From Roseovarius salincola (GTDB lineage: Bacteria; Pseudomonadota; Alphaproteobacteria; Rhodobacterales; Rhodobacteraceae), in NCBI RefSeq assembly GCF_026891095.1, contig NZ_JAPTNL010000009.1:1-64000 (forward strand): a DNA stretch of 64,000 nt. The letters run 5' to 3'. This document shows positions 17,555 through 26,463 of this stretch, piece by piece; the stretch's first letter is position 1; each line of letters starts with the position of its first letter. The notes under the pieces were generated by a model. That model saw nothing but the letters and a program-made list of their open reading frames with translations. It had not been told where the DNA came from and did no database searches. Made by a program: the position numbers and the translations under genes.

Positions 17555-18346
17555 ATGAGCAATTCGATGCAAGGCAAGCGCGGCCTGATCATGGGGGTGG
17601 CGAATGACCGCTCCATCGCCTGGGGAATCGCCCGTGCGATGCACGAGGCGGGCGCACAGCTGGCCTTCTCCTATCAGGGCGACGCCTTTGGCAAGCGCGT
17701 GCAGCCGCTGGCCGAAAGCCTTGGATCAGGCGTCCTTATGGATGTGGACGTGACCGATGATGCCTCGCTCGATGCGGCCTTCGCGCAACTGGCCGAAACA
17801 TGGCCCACGATCGATTTTGTGGTCCACGCCATCGCCTATTCGGACAAGTCCGAACTGACCGGCCGCTTCATCAATACCAGCCGCAAGAACTTCAAGCACT
17901 CGATGGAGATTTCCGCCTATTCCTTCATCGACGTGGCGCGCCGCGCCTATCCGATGATGCAGGAAAACGGCGGCACGCTGCTGACCATGACCTATCAGGG
18001 CTCCAACAAGGTCGTGCCGAATTACAACGTCATGGGCGTGGCCAAGGCCGCGCTTGAATCGGCGACCCGCTACCTCGCCAACGATCTCGGCCCCGACGGT
18101 ATCCGCGTCAACGCCATCTCGCCCGGCCCGATGAAGACGCTGGCGGGCGCGGCTATCGGCGGCGCGCGGCGCACCTACAAGCATACCGACCTCAACGCAC
18201 CGATGCGCGCCAATGCCACGCTCGAGGCGATCGGCGGCACCGCCGTCTACCTCGCCTCGGATGCGGGCGCCTGCACCAGCGGCGAGATCATCCATGTCGA
18301 TGGCGGCTATCACGTTCTGGGCATGCCCCAGGCCGAAAACCTCTGA
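17555..18346 (+). CDS. fabI: Enoyl-ACP reductase (NADH)
   Basis: 263 residues. Short-chain-dehydrogenase-type enoyl reductase that completes each fatty acid elongation round. Cofactor motif GVANDRSIAWGIA at 14-26, active-site Tyr147 and Tyr157 with Lys164 (YNVMGVAK), and the substrate loop PMKTLAG. Last gene of the fab operon. FabI is the target of triclosan-type inhibitors; no unusual residues were noted at the active site. Confidence 0.95.
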   Translation: MSNSMQGKRGLIMGVANDRSIAWGIARAMHEAGAQLAFSYQGDAFGKRVQPLAESLGSGVLMDVDVTDDASLDAAFAQLAETWPTIDFVVHAIAYSDKSELTGRFINTSRKNFKHSMEISAYSFIDVARRAYPMMQENGGTLLTMTYQGSNKVVPNYNVMGVAKAALESATRYLANDLGPDGIRVNAISPGPMKTLAGAAIGGARRTYKHTDLNAPMRANATLEAIGGTAVYLASDAGACTSGEIIHVDGGYHVLGMPQAENL

Positions 18347-18541
18347 AGTCTGGCCTTCGGCAAACGGTTTCCACCCGCTTCGGCCACAGCGCCTGCGTGA
18401 TCCTCCCGGCGCGAGCGGCGGCTGGGCGGATCAGAATCTGATGTCGTGCCCATGCGCTTATTCAAGGCGCGCAACCTCACGGCCCGCTTGGCGCCCGGTT
18501 TTCGCCACGGAAATGACACGTCCGGATGACATCCCGGAGGG

Positions 18542-18850
18542 ATGCAACGCCACGCGCCCCACCTGACCCATCCCCGCGAGGAACGCCGCCTTGCGCGCAG
18601 CGCACGCGCCCGCTCGCTGGCGCGGCTGGTGAATGTCGCGCTGTTCGCGGCGGTGCTGGGGGCGATCTGGCAGGAGCGCGCGCTCGCCCCGCCGGTGCAT
18701 GACCAGATGCAATCAATGGCCGTGCGGGTCGCCGGCCTCATGGGCGGCTCGGAGACGCTGCAAGCCTACTTTCCGCGCGGTGCCGATGGCCTCTCGGCCT
18801 CGGCCGATACCGGCCTCGCCGACGCCCTGACCCGCAAACTCAGCCAATAG
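18542..18850 (+). CDS. Small membrane protein, unknown
   Basis: 102 residues. An arginine-rich N-terminus (about 1-28) is followed by one hydrophobic helix (LVNVALFAAVLGAIW, about 30-44) and a C-terminus without recognisable motif. Third-position G+C bias supports coding, but the ribosome-binding GGAGG lies only one base from the ATG, so the start is doubtful. It follows fabI by about 195 bp. No family recognised. Confidence 0.5.
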   Translation: MQRHAPHLTHPREERRLARSARARSLARLVNVALFAAVLGAIWQERALAPPVHDQMQSMAVRVAGLMGGSETLQAYFPRGADGLSASADTGLADALTRKLSQ

Positions 18851-19298
18851 GGCAGGGGAGGCAGGGGCGCCACCCCGTCAAACCCCGTGCCGGATGGCCC
18901 CACCGCCCGGGACTCCGGTTTCGAGCCCGGATTCACGCCATGCCGCTGCGTCAGTATATGGTTGTGCAGGGCAATCGCCTTCGTCTGCCTGTCCGTGTGA
19001 CCTTCGCAGGTTTCCAGCCGCTCCGGTAAGATGGGCTATCCGTGATTCACGAGTGATCCACCCGCAGCTCATAACTGACCGGAATCGGAATTTGCCATTG
19101 ATGCGGGAACGGCGGCGATGCGCAGGAAGCGGGGTTCGGAAAGTTGGAGGTGACCGTCTGGGTTCAAGACGTGAGCGGCCCATTGCGGCCGCTCGCGAGT
19201 GAAGCCTTTGCCGTAGTGCAGCCTCACCAGATCAGCCGTTCATGCATCACGCAGCATTTTCGGAGGGTGAAGGTCGGCAGAGCCGGACAAAGCGGACA
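18851..19298. other. Intergenic stretch without recognisable gene
   Basis: About 450 bases with no convincing frame on either strand. It holds a short hairpin (GAGCGGCC-CATT-GCGGCCGCTC, 19173-19192) and otherwise looks like decayed sequence. It marks the left edge of the accessory stretch that carries the methyltransferase and the recombinase. Confidence 0.5.
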
Positions 19299-20081
19299 CT
19301 ATCCAAGCTTGCATGCCAGGAACATGAAGCGGCAGATGCTGAAGAAGTAGTTTCCAGCCGAACTCAGCTCCTCAAGTTCCTCACGCCACAATGCGAGGAC
19401 ATCCAGCGGTATTTCGTTTTGCGCAGATACGAAGCTTCGAACCAGATCGGCCAGCCCCTCGCTATAGGTTGACGTGCTCCAGGTAAGGTTGACGATCGGG
19501 AAGGTGCTAACTTCTGCAACCGTAAATCCAGCTCTCTTGAGTCGCTGACCCAGCTTTCGGGGCAGTCGCGGGTGCGCGCAATGAGCCTCCCAAGACTTGA
19601 GCACCACGTCCATTCTTTCGGGTTTGTCTGAGTGCCAGACAAGGGTATCCCAGTCCGTAGCGACGAACAGGGCGCGGCCGCCCGGCCTGAGCACGCGATA
19701 CGTCTCCGTCAGCACTCGGTCAACATCTGGAATGTATTCGGCAACTTGCGCGCACACCGCGGCATCGAAGCTCTGGTCGGGCGCATCGATCGCTGTCGCG
19801 TCGCCGAACCTGTACTCAAGAAATGATCGGTGGTTCCGGCTTGTCGCCAAACTCAGGAAGTCCTGAGAAACATCAATGCCGATGACCCGGCCTGATGTGC
19901 CTACAGCATCCGCGATCTCTTCGCACAGAAAACCCGGGCCGCATCCGATATCGATGACCGTCTCTCCCGCGCACGGCTTGAGCAGACGGCGCGTCTCAAC
20001 ACGTTGGGCGATAACATCGCCGGTCCGATACATGTCTTCCAGCTTGCGCGCCGCTGCATTGGTATATTCGAGCTCAGCCAT
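19299..20081 (-). CDS. SAM-dependent methyltransferase (class I, UbiE-like)
   Basis: 260 residues. Class I Rossmann methyltransferase with motif I VIDIGCGPGFLCEEIA near 42-57, an acidic motif II (GIDVSQDFL) and a post-II segment VLRPGGRALFVATDWDTLVW. The N-terminus (TNAAARKLEDMYRTGDVI) resembles UbiE/arsenite methyltransferase-like proteins, but the cysteines needed for arsenite methylation are not seen, so the substrate is unknown. Codon use is less biased than in the fab block, which fits acquired DNA. Transcribed away from the recombinase gene. Confidence 0.82.
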   Translation of the reverse strand: MAELEYTNAAARKLEDMYRTGDVIAQRVETRRLLKPCAGETVIDIGCGPGFLCEEIADAVGTSGRVIGIDVSQDFLSLATSRNHRSFLEYRFGDATAIDAPDQSFDAAVCAQVAEYIPDVDRVLTETYRVLRPGGRALFVATDWDTLVWHSDKPERMDVVLKSWEAHCAHPRLPRKLGQRLKRAGFTVAEVSTFPIVNLTWSTSTYSEGLADLVRSFVSAQNEIPLDVLALWREELEELSSAGNYFFSICRFMFLACKLG

Positions 20082-20294
20082 CGCGAAGATCCAATGTCGG
20101 TTGCTGTCGAACTCACTATAGCAAGTGGAGATGCCCATGTCTTGGCGTTGACCAGACGCGGCCCGAAACAAGCTTGGGGGCGGCGGCTACGGGCTCACAG
20201 CAGACTCCGAATGCGTCGCAGCATCTTGTGATATCATGCCTTGTCAACGTCGGGTTGTCGATGGGGGAGGGCGTGGTGGATAGGAGGATCCGTC

Positions 20295-20927
20295 ATGGAA
20301 ATATCAAACTTACCCGCCATCCGCGCACTGCGCCCAGCTTGGAACAAGGGCCGGATCGTCGGTCAGAAAAGGCCGCTCAAGCCCAAACATGTTTGGGCGA
20401 TCAGGGTGCGTCTGGAGCTGGCGGAGAACCATCGTGATCTGGCCCTCTTCAATCTTGCCATCGACAGCAAGCTGCGCGGCTGCGATCTGGTGAAGATGAA
20501 GGTGGTCGATGTCATGGCGTCAGGCCAAATCAAGGAACGCGCGTCGGTTCTGCAGAGCAAGACGCAGAAACCCGTCCGCTTCGAAATCTCAGAAGGCACG
20601 CGGGCATCGCTCTCAAGGTGGATGCGGGAGCCGCTCATGGTCGGATCCGAATACCTCTGGCCTGGTCGTTTTCACGAACGGCTTCACATCTCGACTCGCC
20701 AGTACGCGCGGATTGTCCGTGAGTGGGTGACATCCATTGGCCTCGAGGCCAGCGCATATGGCACGCATTCGATGCGAAGAACAAAGGTGACGCAAATATA
20801 CAAAAAGACCGGCAACCTGCGCGCGGTTCAGCTTCTGTTGGGTCACACGAAGATGGACAGCACCGTCAGATACCTCGGCGTCGAGCTCGAAGATGCGCTG
20901 GCTATCGCCGAAGCTATCGAAATCTAA
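20295..20927 (+). CDS. Short tyrosine recombinase (phage-integrase family)
   Basis: 210 residues with a full set of catalytic residues: Arg61 (KLRGCDL), His158 and Arg161 (HSMRRTK), His184 (LGHTKMDST) and the likely nucleophile Tyr193 (VRYLG). Only about 40 residues precede the catalytic domain, so the usual SAM-like core-binding domain is missing or reduced. The ATG has TAGGAGG seven bases upstream. Such minimal recombinases occur in many alphaproteobacteria; their target sites are unknown. No attachment repeats were identified around it. Confidence 0.82.
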   Translation: MEISNLPAIRALRPAWNKGRIVGQKRPLKPKHVWAIRVRLELAENHRDLALFNLAIDSKLRGCDLVKMKVVDVMASGQIKERASVLQSKTQKPVRFEISEGTRASLSRWMREPLMVGSEYLWPGRFHERLHISTRQYARIVREWVTSIGLEASAYGTHSMRRTKVTQIYKKTGNLRAVQLLLGHTKMDSTVRYLGVELEDALAIAEAIEI

Positions 20928-21100
20928 TGGCATGGGCCGTCTTCACTGACGGCCCGAAGGAGACATTCACCGCTTCTGTTCTCACGCGATGCAGCTTCAT
21001 CGAACCAGCCTTTCGCTGTGGCTGCTCGGTCGGGACGACGCGAACTCACGGTCTGCGGGACAAAGCGTGCTTCGAACAGGTCCTGTACTTGACGAGGCTC

Positions 21101-21493
21101 TCAGCGACGTTCCAAGGCGACTCGTCTCTTGCCAGGCGTCGACTCGATGTCGCGGAAAGAGAAGACCGGAGTTGAAATCACGCCTGCTGCGGTCATGCCG
21201 TTTGCCAATGCGGGATCGGCCGCCCAAGACTGCGCCCGTTCCATCGTGTCCCATTCGAACCAGACGGTGACCACATTTTGATCATTGGGATTGTGCAGAA
21301 TGTAGGACGCTATCTCACCTACCGCACGACGGGTTGGCAGGGCGTGGTCAAAGGCCGCCTGCCATCGATCAAAATCTTCGACCTCGTGGGTCACGACCAT
21401 CCAAGCCTCCTGGGTCCAGGCGGCTGGCGCTGAAAACACAGCCAGAGCGGTATAGGCGCTGATCGCCATGTGGTGACATTGTAATGTGAACAT
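21101..21493 (-). CDS. ABM-like small protein, possibly exported
   Basis: 130 residues. The first about 35 residues include a hydrophobic stretch (MAISAYTALAVFSAPAAW) that may be a signal peptide. The rest (MVVTHEVEDFDRWQAAFD, then VTVWFEWDTMERAQSWAADP) resembles the dimeric alpha-beta barrel of antibiotic-biosynthesis monooxygenase-type proteins. An AAGGAG precedes the ATG. Function unknown. It lies next to the sulfotransferase remnant. Confidence 0.68.
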   Translation of the reverse strand: MFTLQCHHMAISAYTALAVFSAPAAWTQEAWMVVTHEVEDFDRWQAAFDHALPTRRAVGEIASYILHNPNDQNVVTVWFEWDTMERAQSWAADPALANGMTAAGVISTPVFSFRDIESTPGKRRVALERR

Positions 21494-21535
21494 GAACTTG
21501 CTCCTTCTCCGTATCACCGGATCACCGGATCACAG

Positions 21536-21610
21536 TCATGCGAGCGCCGGTTCGCCGCCGAACAGGTTCCAGAATTCGGACCGGACATTGCGGTTTGGAA
21601 CGTCGGCTTT
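21536..21610 (-). pseudogene. Remnant of a second sulfotransferase gene (C-terminus only)
   Basis: On the minus strand this stretch encodes DVPNRNVRSEFWNLFGGEP and a stop codon. It parallels the C-terminus of the intact neighbour (DTPFPRSHARDEFWAHFGGEP). The sequence before it is not sulfotransferase-like and contains an 11-bp perfect hairpin (21613-21638). The simplest reading is that a tandem copy lost all but its end by deletion. Confidence 0.6.
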
Positions 21611-21674
21611 CGGGGTGTCGAGCACGCGCTCGACACCCGTTTGGGCACGCCGAACCTGCGCGTACCGACTCCGG

Positions 21675-22340
21675 TCAGCCTGTCGCGGCGGCGGCCTGCG
21701 GGGCGGGCGTCTCCGGCTCGCCGCCGAAATGCGCCCAGAACTCGTCGCGGGCGTGGCTGCGCGGGAAGGGTGTGTCCGGGACCGGCACATCGAGAAAGCG
21801 GCAGAGCGGCTCCCAGCCCTCGGCGACGTTGAAGACAAGGAGCCGGTCGGCGGGGATGATCTCGCGGACGCGGGCGTTGTTTGCGCGGTAGCTGGCGATC
21901 GCGCTGTCGCGGTCGGTGAAGTCGCCGAGGGCGCGCGGCAGGAGGCCCGCCTTCATGGTTCCGAAGATTTCGGCGAATTCGGGCGGCAGTTCTAATGTGT
22001 CCATCAGGGCGAAGAACTTGCCGATGGTGCCGTTAAAGCTGGCCCACCAGTCGTCTTCCGGGCGTTCGGTGTGGATCACCTTCGCATCAGGAAAGGCGAT
22101 GGAGGCTTCCTGCCAGACCGATGCGCCGGGCCAGTCGACCTGCGACCTGTAGCCGGCATAGACCTCGGCCCAGTCGACATCCTGACCGGCGAAGATCGCC
22201 TTCCAGTGGGCGAGTTGTTCTGGATGGGCCATCACTTCGGTCATGTGATGCGTCGGGCCGAAGCCGAGCGTTCCGAGGGCCTGTTTCATCGTCATCGTGC
22301 CAGTGCGGCCAAAACCGGAGCCAATTACCTTGAGAGTCAT
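21675..22340 (-). CDS. Sulfotransferase-family protein
   Basis: 221 residues. The N-terminal phosphate-binding loop is VIGSGFGRTGTMTMKQAL, and a later segment DAKVIHTERPEDDWWASF corresponds to the 3'-phosphate site of PAPS-dependent sulfotransferases of the Sulfotransfer_4 type. These transfer sulfate, or are so inferred; substrates are mostly unknown. The C-terminal 15 residues are alanine-rich. Divergent from the LysR regulator with about 100 bp between the starts. Confidence 0.83.
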   Translation of the reverse strand: MTLKVIGSGFGRTGTMTMKQALGTLGFGPTHHMTEVMAHPEQLAHWKAIFAGQDVDWAEVYAGYRSQVDWPGASVWQEASIAFPDAKVIHTERPEDDWWASFNGTIGKFFALMDTLELPPEFAEIFGTMKAGLLPRALGDFTDRDSAIASYRANNARVREIIPADRLLVFNVAEGWEPLCRFLDVPVPDTPFPRSHARDEFWAHFGGEPETPAPQAAAATG

Positions 22341-22440
22341 CGCATTGATCCTTGTGATTGGATGTTTGATGTTGCGCTCCGGAGTGTCATCTTTGTCTCA
22401 CGAAAAGCTCTTTTCAGGAAACGAAACGGATTCAGGGCCA

Positions 22441-23406
22441 ATGAACGAAATTCAACTCCATCGGATCGACCTGAACCTGCTTGTCACATTCGAGGCGCTG
22501 ATGGAGGAGAGCACGCTGTCCGCAGCGGCCGACCGGCTGGCGATTACGCCCTCGGCTGTGAGCCATGCGCTCGGGCGCCTCAGGACACAGCTGAATGATC
22601 CACTTCTGGTGCGGGTCGGCGGGCGCATGCAGCCAAGCCCCTACGCCCTCGATCTGATCGAGGAAGTTCGACCCGTGCTGCGCAGCCTGCGCCGGATGCT
22701 CGCGCCGCGCCATCCGTTCGATCCAGCAATCAGTGACCGGGTGTTCCGGATCATGATGCCGTCGACCCCGTCGTTGGTCGCGGCGATCCTGGCCCGGGTC
22801 TGGACGGAGGCGCCCGGGGTGACACTCGAATGGGTGAATGTCAGCACACAGATCTACGATGCGGTGGCGGACGGGCTGATTGACGTCGCGCACGTGGGCG
22901 GCGCGCTGCGGTTGCCCGAGGGTCTTGATGAGTGCGAGATGGAGCCGTTCTGCTGGTACAGCTTCGCCCGCGCGGATCATCCGGCGGTGACGGATTGGGG
23001 AGCAGAGGCCTGGGCGCGATGGCCGCATCTGCAGGTCAAGATTGCGACCAACACCCTGAGCCCCGTCGATGCGCGCAAGGACGATCCGGCGACCGCGCGG
23101 CGGATAGGCGCCAAGATCGGCGAGTTTTCGGCTGTCGGAGCCGCCCTTGCCGGGACCGACCTGCTGACGACGCTGCCCGCCGTGTTGATGGCGGAGCAAA
23201 TGGAGTTACACAAGTTGTGCGCGCTGCGCCCGGCAGTGACGCCGGAGCGCTTTCCAGTGCGCTTCGTATGGTCGTCACGGCTGAGCCGCGATCCTGGAAA
23301 TCTTTGGCTCAGAACCCTGCTGATGGATACATACGAGACGGTCCAGGCAGAGGCCAACGCAAAGGTCGAGACGCGAGTGGTGGAACTCCTGGCGCCACCG
23401 GCCTGA
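22441..23406 (+). CDS. LysR-family transcriptional regulator
   Basis: 321 residues from the ATG at 22441; a longer frame upstream overlaps the divergent gene and is not used. The N-terminal helix-turn-helix (LLVTFEALMEESTLSAAADRL, then PSAVSHALGRLR) belongs to the NodD/SyrM-like branch, recognisable by the early IDLNLL. The effector-binding domain covers the rest. It likely controls the divergent sulfotransferase gene. Confidence 0.88.
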   Translation: MNEIQLHRIDLNLLVTFEALMEESTLSAAADRLAITPSAVSHALGRLRTQLNDPLLVRVGGRMQPSPYALDLIEEVRPVLRSLRRMLAPRHPFDPAISDRVFRIMMPSTPSLVAAILARVWTEAPGVTLEWVNVSTQIYDAVADGLIDVAHVGGALRLPEGLDECEMEPFCWYSFARADHPAVTDWGAEAWARWPHLQVKIATNTLSPVDARKDDPATARRIGAKIGEFSAVGAALAGTDLLTTLPAVLMAEQMELHKLCALRPAVTPERFPVRFVWSSRLSRDPGNLWLRTLLMDTYETVQAEANAKVETRVVELLAPPA

Positions 23407-23472
23407 TTCCAAGCGGGCAGGTCTGATATTTAATATCTACCGTCCGAGAACCATGCCTCACAATTCGAGATA

Positions 23473-23802
23473 TCAAACCGGAAGCAAAGCTCTTTGAACC
23501 GCCTTGTCCCAACCGAGGTAAAGCATATCCCGATCACGGATTACCGGGCGTGCCATCACCTTGGGCTGGGCGGAGATTTGCGCCTCTGCCTCCGAGTTCT
23601 TCAGCCAATCATTGAGCCCTCGGTAGTCATTCGATTTTCGATCCACCAACCGATCCCCGAACTCTGCAATCAACTCAGCCAGTTCAGCTTCGCTCAGCGG
23701 GTCGGCCCGGACATCGCGGAAATTGACGTCCTTGCCGTGTGACTCCAACGCCTTTCGGGCCTTCTGACAAACAGCGCAGGTGTTCAATCCATAGATCATC
23801 AT
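23473..23802 (-). CDS. ArsC/Spx-family protein
   Basis: 109 residues with a thioredoxin-like fold. The N-terminal redox pair is Cys9 and Cys12 (TCAVCQKARKAL), followed by DVRADPLSEAEL and a C-terminal MARPVIRDRDMLYLGWD. This is the arrangement of YffB/Spx/ArsC-type proteins. The second cysteine makes glutathione- or thioredoxin-linked reductase activity plausible, but arsenate reduction cannot be claimed: no ars operon is present. Two adjacent ATG codons exist; the first is used because AGAGGG stands about 10 bases before it. Confidence 0.83.
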   Translation of the reverse strand: MMIYGLNTCAVCQKARKALESHGKDVNFRDVRADPLSEAELAELIAEFGDRLVDRKSNDYRGLNDWLKNSEAEAQISAQPKVMARPVIRDRDMLYLGWDKAVQRALLPV

Positions 23803-23971
23803 GTTGTAATTCCCTCTGCCGATATTCTTGCAAGTGCATGCATCCACGCCGCCAGCGCAACTAATTCGATAGGTGTTGATGCAGCTCTGCTGGTTCTTCC
23901 GAATGATGAGCGACCAAGGCGATCTTTCACCAGATGAGGCGTGACACAAGTGCGCGTGATGGGGTAGTCAT

Positions 23972-24154
23972 ATGCTCATGAAAAAAGTCCCCAAAGAAAC
24001 CACGGATGATGCGCTTATTCAGGAATTCCTGAACAACGGCGGCAAGGTCAGCATCGGGAAAACCAAGCCTCTTCCACGCGAGTTGGGTTTGAGCAATAAT
24101 TCCTGGAACAACAAATTGACCAAAGAAGAAAAAGCAGAGCGCGAGAAAAAGTGA
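23972..24154 (+). CDS. Small basic conserved-type protein, unknown
   Basis: 60 residues, lysine-rich, hydrophilic. It contains DDALIQEFLNNGGKVSIG and a C-terminus of mostly Lys and Glu. An alternative start is the third-codon ATG. The layout (a short helix, a KPLPRELGLSNN segment, a charged tail) suggests a compact nucleic-acid-binding or regulatory protein, but this is a guess. Low G+C at third positions compared with neighbours. Confidence 0.65.
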   Translation: MLMKKVPKETTDDALIQEFLNNGGKVSIGKTKPLPRELGLSNNSWNNKLTKEEKAEREKK

Positions 24155-24528
24155 CACTTTCAGCGGATACTGATTTTTCCCAAGTGATGCCCGCCGTTTC
24201 CGGCCCGTAGCCGCCGTTGACTGATAAACTTCATCGCTGCAGTGCGGCCCGCAAAACCGGTCATTTGCTGTGAGAGCAAATTCAAAGCTCATTTGAACTC
24301 ACGCAGTACGGGATTTTTCACCATTTGTCGCTGAGCTCTGCTTAGGCCGAGACATCGCTTCGTGATGGCAGTATTAAATTCTCCAGCAGTGGTCCCGGGC
24401 GGTGACACGTTCGTCGGCGATGTGGCCTTCGCTGTTGCAAGCTGAGAAGACAGCGTATTGGTGACACAACTTATCCCACATTCGACAAAAACCGTGCGCT
24501 TTTCCGCCATCAACCGTCTGTATCCAAT
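24155..24528. other. Intergenic stretch without recognisable gene
   Basis: About 370 bases between the 60-residue protein and the first Hint protein. A minus-strand frame crosses it and runs into the Hint gene, but it has no family resemblance and is taken as chance. No terminator, repeat end or clear promoter was seen. It probably holds the promoter of the Hint gene. Confidence 0.5.
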
Positions 24529-26094
24529 ATGGAAACGGTTTTCGCCGTTAACCGGAAATGCGGGTGGAACTACGATATGTGGACTTTTTGGGCCAGAACA
24601 GACAGCAACAGCGCCAACAATCCCGCGCTCAACCTGACGGGCGATCCGGCGACGCAAATCACATTGGTGGAGTCCGGCACGAATGGCGATCTGATCCTCG
24701 ACACGAATGGTGGCGCGCCCGATCCCGATACTCAGGTCGAGATAGGCGGCACACTGTATGACTTCACCTTTGAGTTGTCTGGGGAGCTTCCAACGCAAAA
24801 CAATCAAGGCGCGGGTCAAGTGCCGGACCAGTTCGAAGGTAATGCGGTTTATGTCATAACGGTTCAGGACTATCCGTTAGCAGGCGAAATGACCCGCTTG
24901 GCCTTCTTGCCCGATGACAACGCGACGCAGGTCGAGATGGATGCGTTCGGAAACGGAAGGATCGACGTTCAGAACCTCGGATCCGAACCCGCTCCCGATT
25001 ACATCGTCGAAGGCACGAACGGTGATGATGTCATTGACGTCAATTACACCGGGGATCTCGAAGGCGATCGGATCGACAATAACGATGGCAACCCACTGCA
25101 GCCGGGTACCGCAGGCGGCAACAACGACTCGGTTACGGCAGGCGCTGGCAATGACTATGTCGTGTCAGGGTTTGGCGACGATACTGTATTTGGCGAGGAC
25201 GGCAACGACACGCTCGTCGGCGGCACTGGTGCTGACCAGCTTTTTGGCGGCTTGGGTGACGACGAGATATATCTCGCTGAAGGCGACAGTGCCGATGGCG
25301 GAGACGGCGACGACCTTTTCGTTTTGGAAGACCTCGGTGAGGCGGGAAGTTCCACGATAACCATCACTGGCGGCGAGACAGGTGAAACGAATGGCGACAC
25401 ACTGCAACTGACGCCAGATGTCAGCTATAACGACATTACCTTCACGAACACCGACGACGCCACAGGCGGGCTGTCAGGCAACTTCGCCCTCGCCGACGGG
25501 ACCATCGTCACCTTCTCGGAAATTGAGAACATTATTTGCTTTACGCCCGGTGCACGGATCCTGACGCCATACGGTGAGCGCGCGATTGAAACACTCAAGG
25601 CGGGAGACTTGATCATAACAAGGGACAATGGTCCGCAGCCGATCCGCTGGATCGGTCAGCGCACGGTCGTAGGGCGGGGCAACTTCGCGCCCATCGCTAT
25701 CAATTCCACCGTCATGGACAACGCGCGTAGGCCGCTCTTGGTGTCTCCACAACATCGACTGCTTTTCACCGGATACAAGGCAGAGCTCCTGTTCGGCCAA
25801 AGCGAAGTGCTTGCCGCCGCAAAACATTTGGTCAATGGCAAAGACGTGCGGGTCGTCGAGCGCGAAAAGGTCACGTATTTCCACGTGATGCTGGACCAGC
25901 ACGAAGTGGTCTATGCCGAAGGCGCGGCGACTGAAAGTTTCCACGCAGGCGATGTGGGTATTTCGGCGATTTCCGCTCAGTCGCGCGAAGAGATGTTCAC
26001 CATTTTCCCGGAACTTCGATCTAACCCGAATGCCTACGGCAAAACCGCCCGACCGTGCCTGCGCAAGCACGAAGCTCGTCTGCTTGCCGCATAG
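24529..26094 (+). CDS. RTX-repeat protein with C-terminal Hint domain
   Basis: 521 residues. The N-terminal about 200 residues are acidic, without recognised family. Calcium-binding RTX-like nonapeptides (GAGNDYVVSG, GEDGNDTLVGG, GLGDDEIYL) cover about 205-270. A Hint domain of the hedgehog/intein type begins at Cys337 (NIICFTPGARILTPYGERA), contains the conserved SPQHRLL, and runs to about 490. Hint domains can self-process by an N-to-S acyl shift at the first cysteine. RTX repeats suggest export by a type I system and folding in calcium-rich medium. The start is uncertain: no good ribosome site precedes this ATG, and a Met 16 codons later is possible. Confidence 0.82.
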   Translation: METVFAVNRKCGWNYDMWTFWARTDSNSANNPALNLTGDPATQITLVESGTNGDLILDTNGGAPDPDTQVEIGGTLYDFTFELSGELPTQNNQGAGQVPDQFEGNAVYVITVQDYPLAGEMTRLAFLPDDNATQVEMDAFGNGRIDVQNLGSEPAPDYIVEGTNGDDVIDVNYTGDLEGDRIDNNDGNPLQPGTAGGNNDSVTAGAGNDYVVSGFGDDTVFGEDGNDTLVGGTGADQLFGGLGDDEIYLAEGDSADGGDGDDLFVLEDLGEAGSSTITITGGETGETNGDTLQLTPDVSYNDITFTNTDDATGGLSGNFALADGTIVTFSEIENIICFTPGARILTPYGERAIETLKAGDLIITRDNGPQPIRWIGQRTVVGRGNFAPIAINSTVMDNARRPLLVSPQHRLLFTGYKAELLFGQSEVLAAAKHLVNGKDVRVVEREKVTYFHVMLDQHEVVYAEGAATESFHAGDVGISAISAQSREEMFTIFPELRSNPNAYGKTARPCLRKHEARLLAA

Positions 26095-26463
26095 TACCTA
26101 TGACTACCAAATCTATGGCGCATCAGGTATTCGGCGCTTACACTTGACGAAGTAACGATCCCTCCGCTTTGGACACAGAGCCGACATGTGGAGGCGCGGT
26201 GACAACCTTCGCCGCAACCAAATCATCAGCGCCACTCAAGGCCCCAAGCATGCCATTGGCCATGCCTTTCCACCGCTGGGTCATGGTTCATAATTCCGGA
26301 CCATCGCAACTGTTGCAAGATTATCGGCCATTTGAAAGCCCGCAGCGCGGACAACCTACCCCCGCCGTCAAACTCCGCCCTATTTGCGCCACATTTTCGC
26401 CTTAATACTGGAGAGACAAAAAACGGGCAAAAGACCCGGCTTCGAGGCAGGAAACGTGCAGTA
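26095..26463. other. Intergenic stretch between the two Hint genes
   Basis: About 370 bases with no convincing coding frame; translation of the plus frame just before the next gene is low-complexity. No transposon ends or repeats found. It probably carries a separate promoter for the second Hint gene. Confidence 0.5.

Noticed and set aside
18905-18945. tRNA-like T-arm (TCCGG around TTTCGAGC) near an integrase-containing stretch
   Set aside because: The loop has eight bases instead of seven, and no acceptor, D or anticodon arms could be paired upstream. Chance resemblance is more likely than a tRNA fragment or attachment site.
19299-20081. Arsenite methyltransferase (ArsM)
   Set aside because: The fold is similar but the conserved cysteines required for arsenic binding are not visible.
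21613-21638. 11-bp perfect hairpin as an independent terminator
   Set aside because: No T-run on either strand long enough. It is mentioned only as part of the sulfotransferase remnant region.
23473-23802. Calling the Spx/ArsC-like protein an arsenate reductase
   Set aside because: No other ars genes are nearby, and YffB/Spx-like proteins share the same motifs.
24289-24819. Minus-strand frame overlapping the first Hint gene
   Set aside because: Possible transposase remnant considered, but no catalytic residues or insertion-sequence ends; it overlaps the Hint gene by 290 bases.
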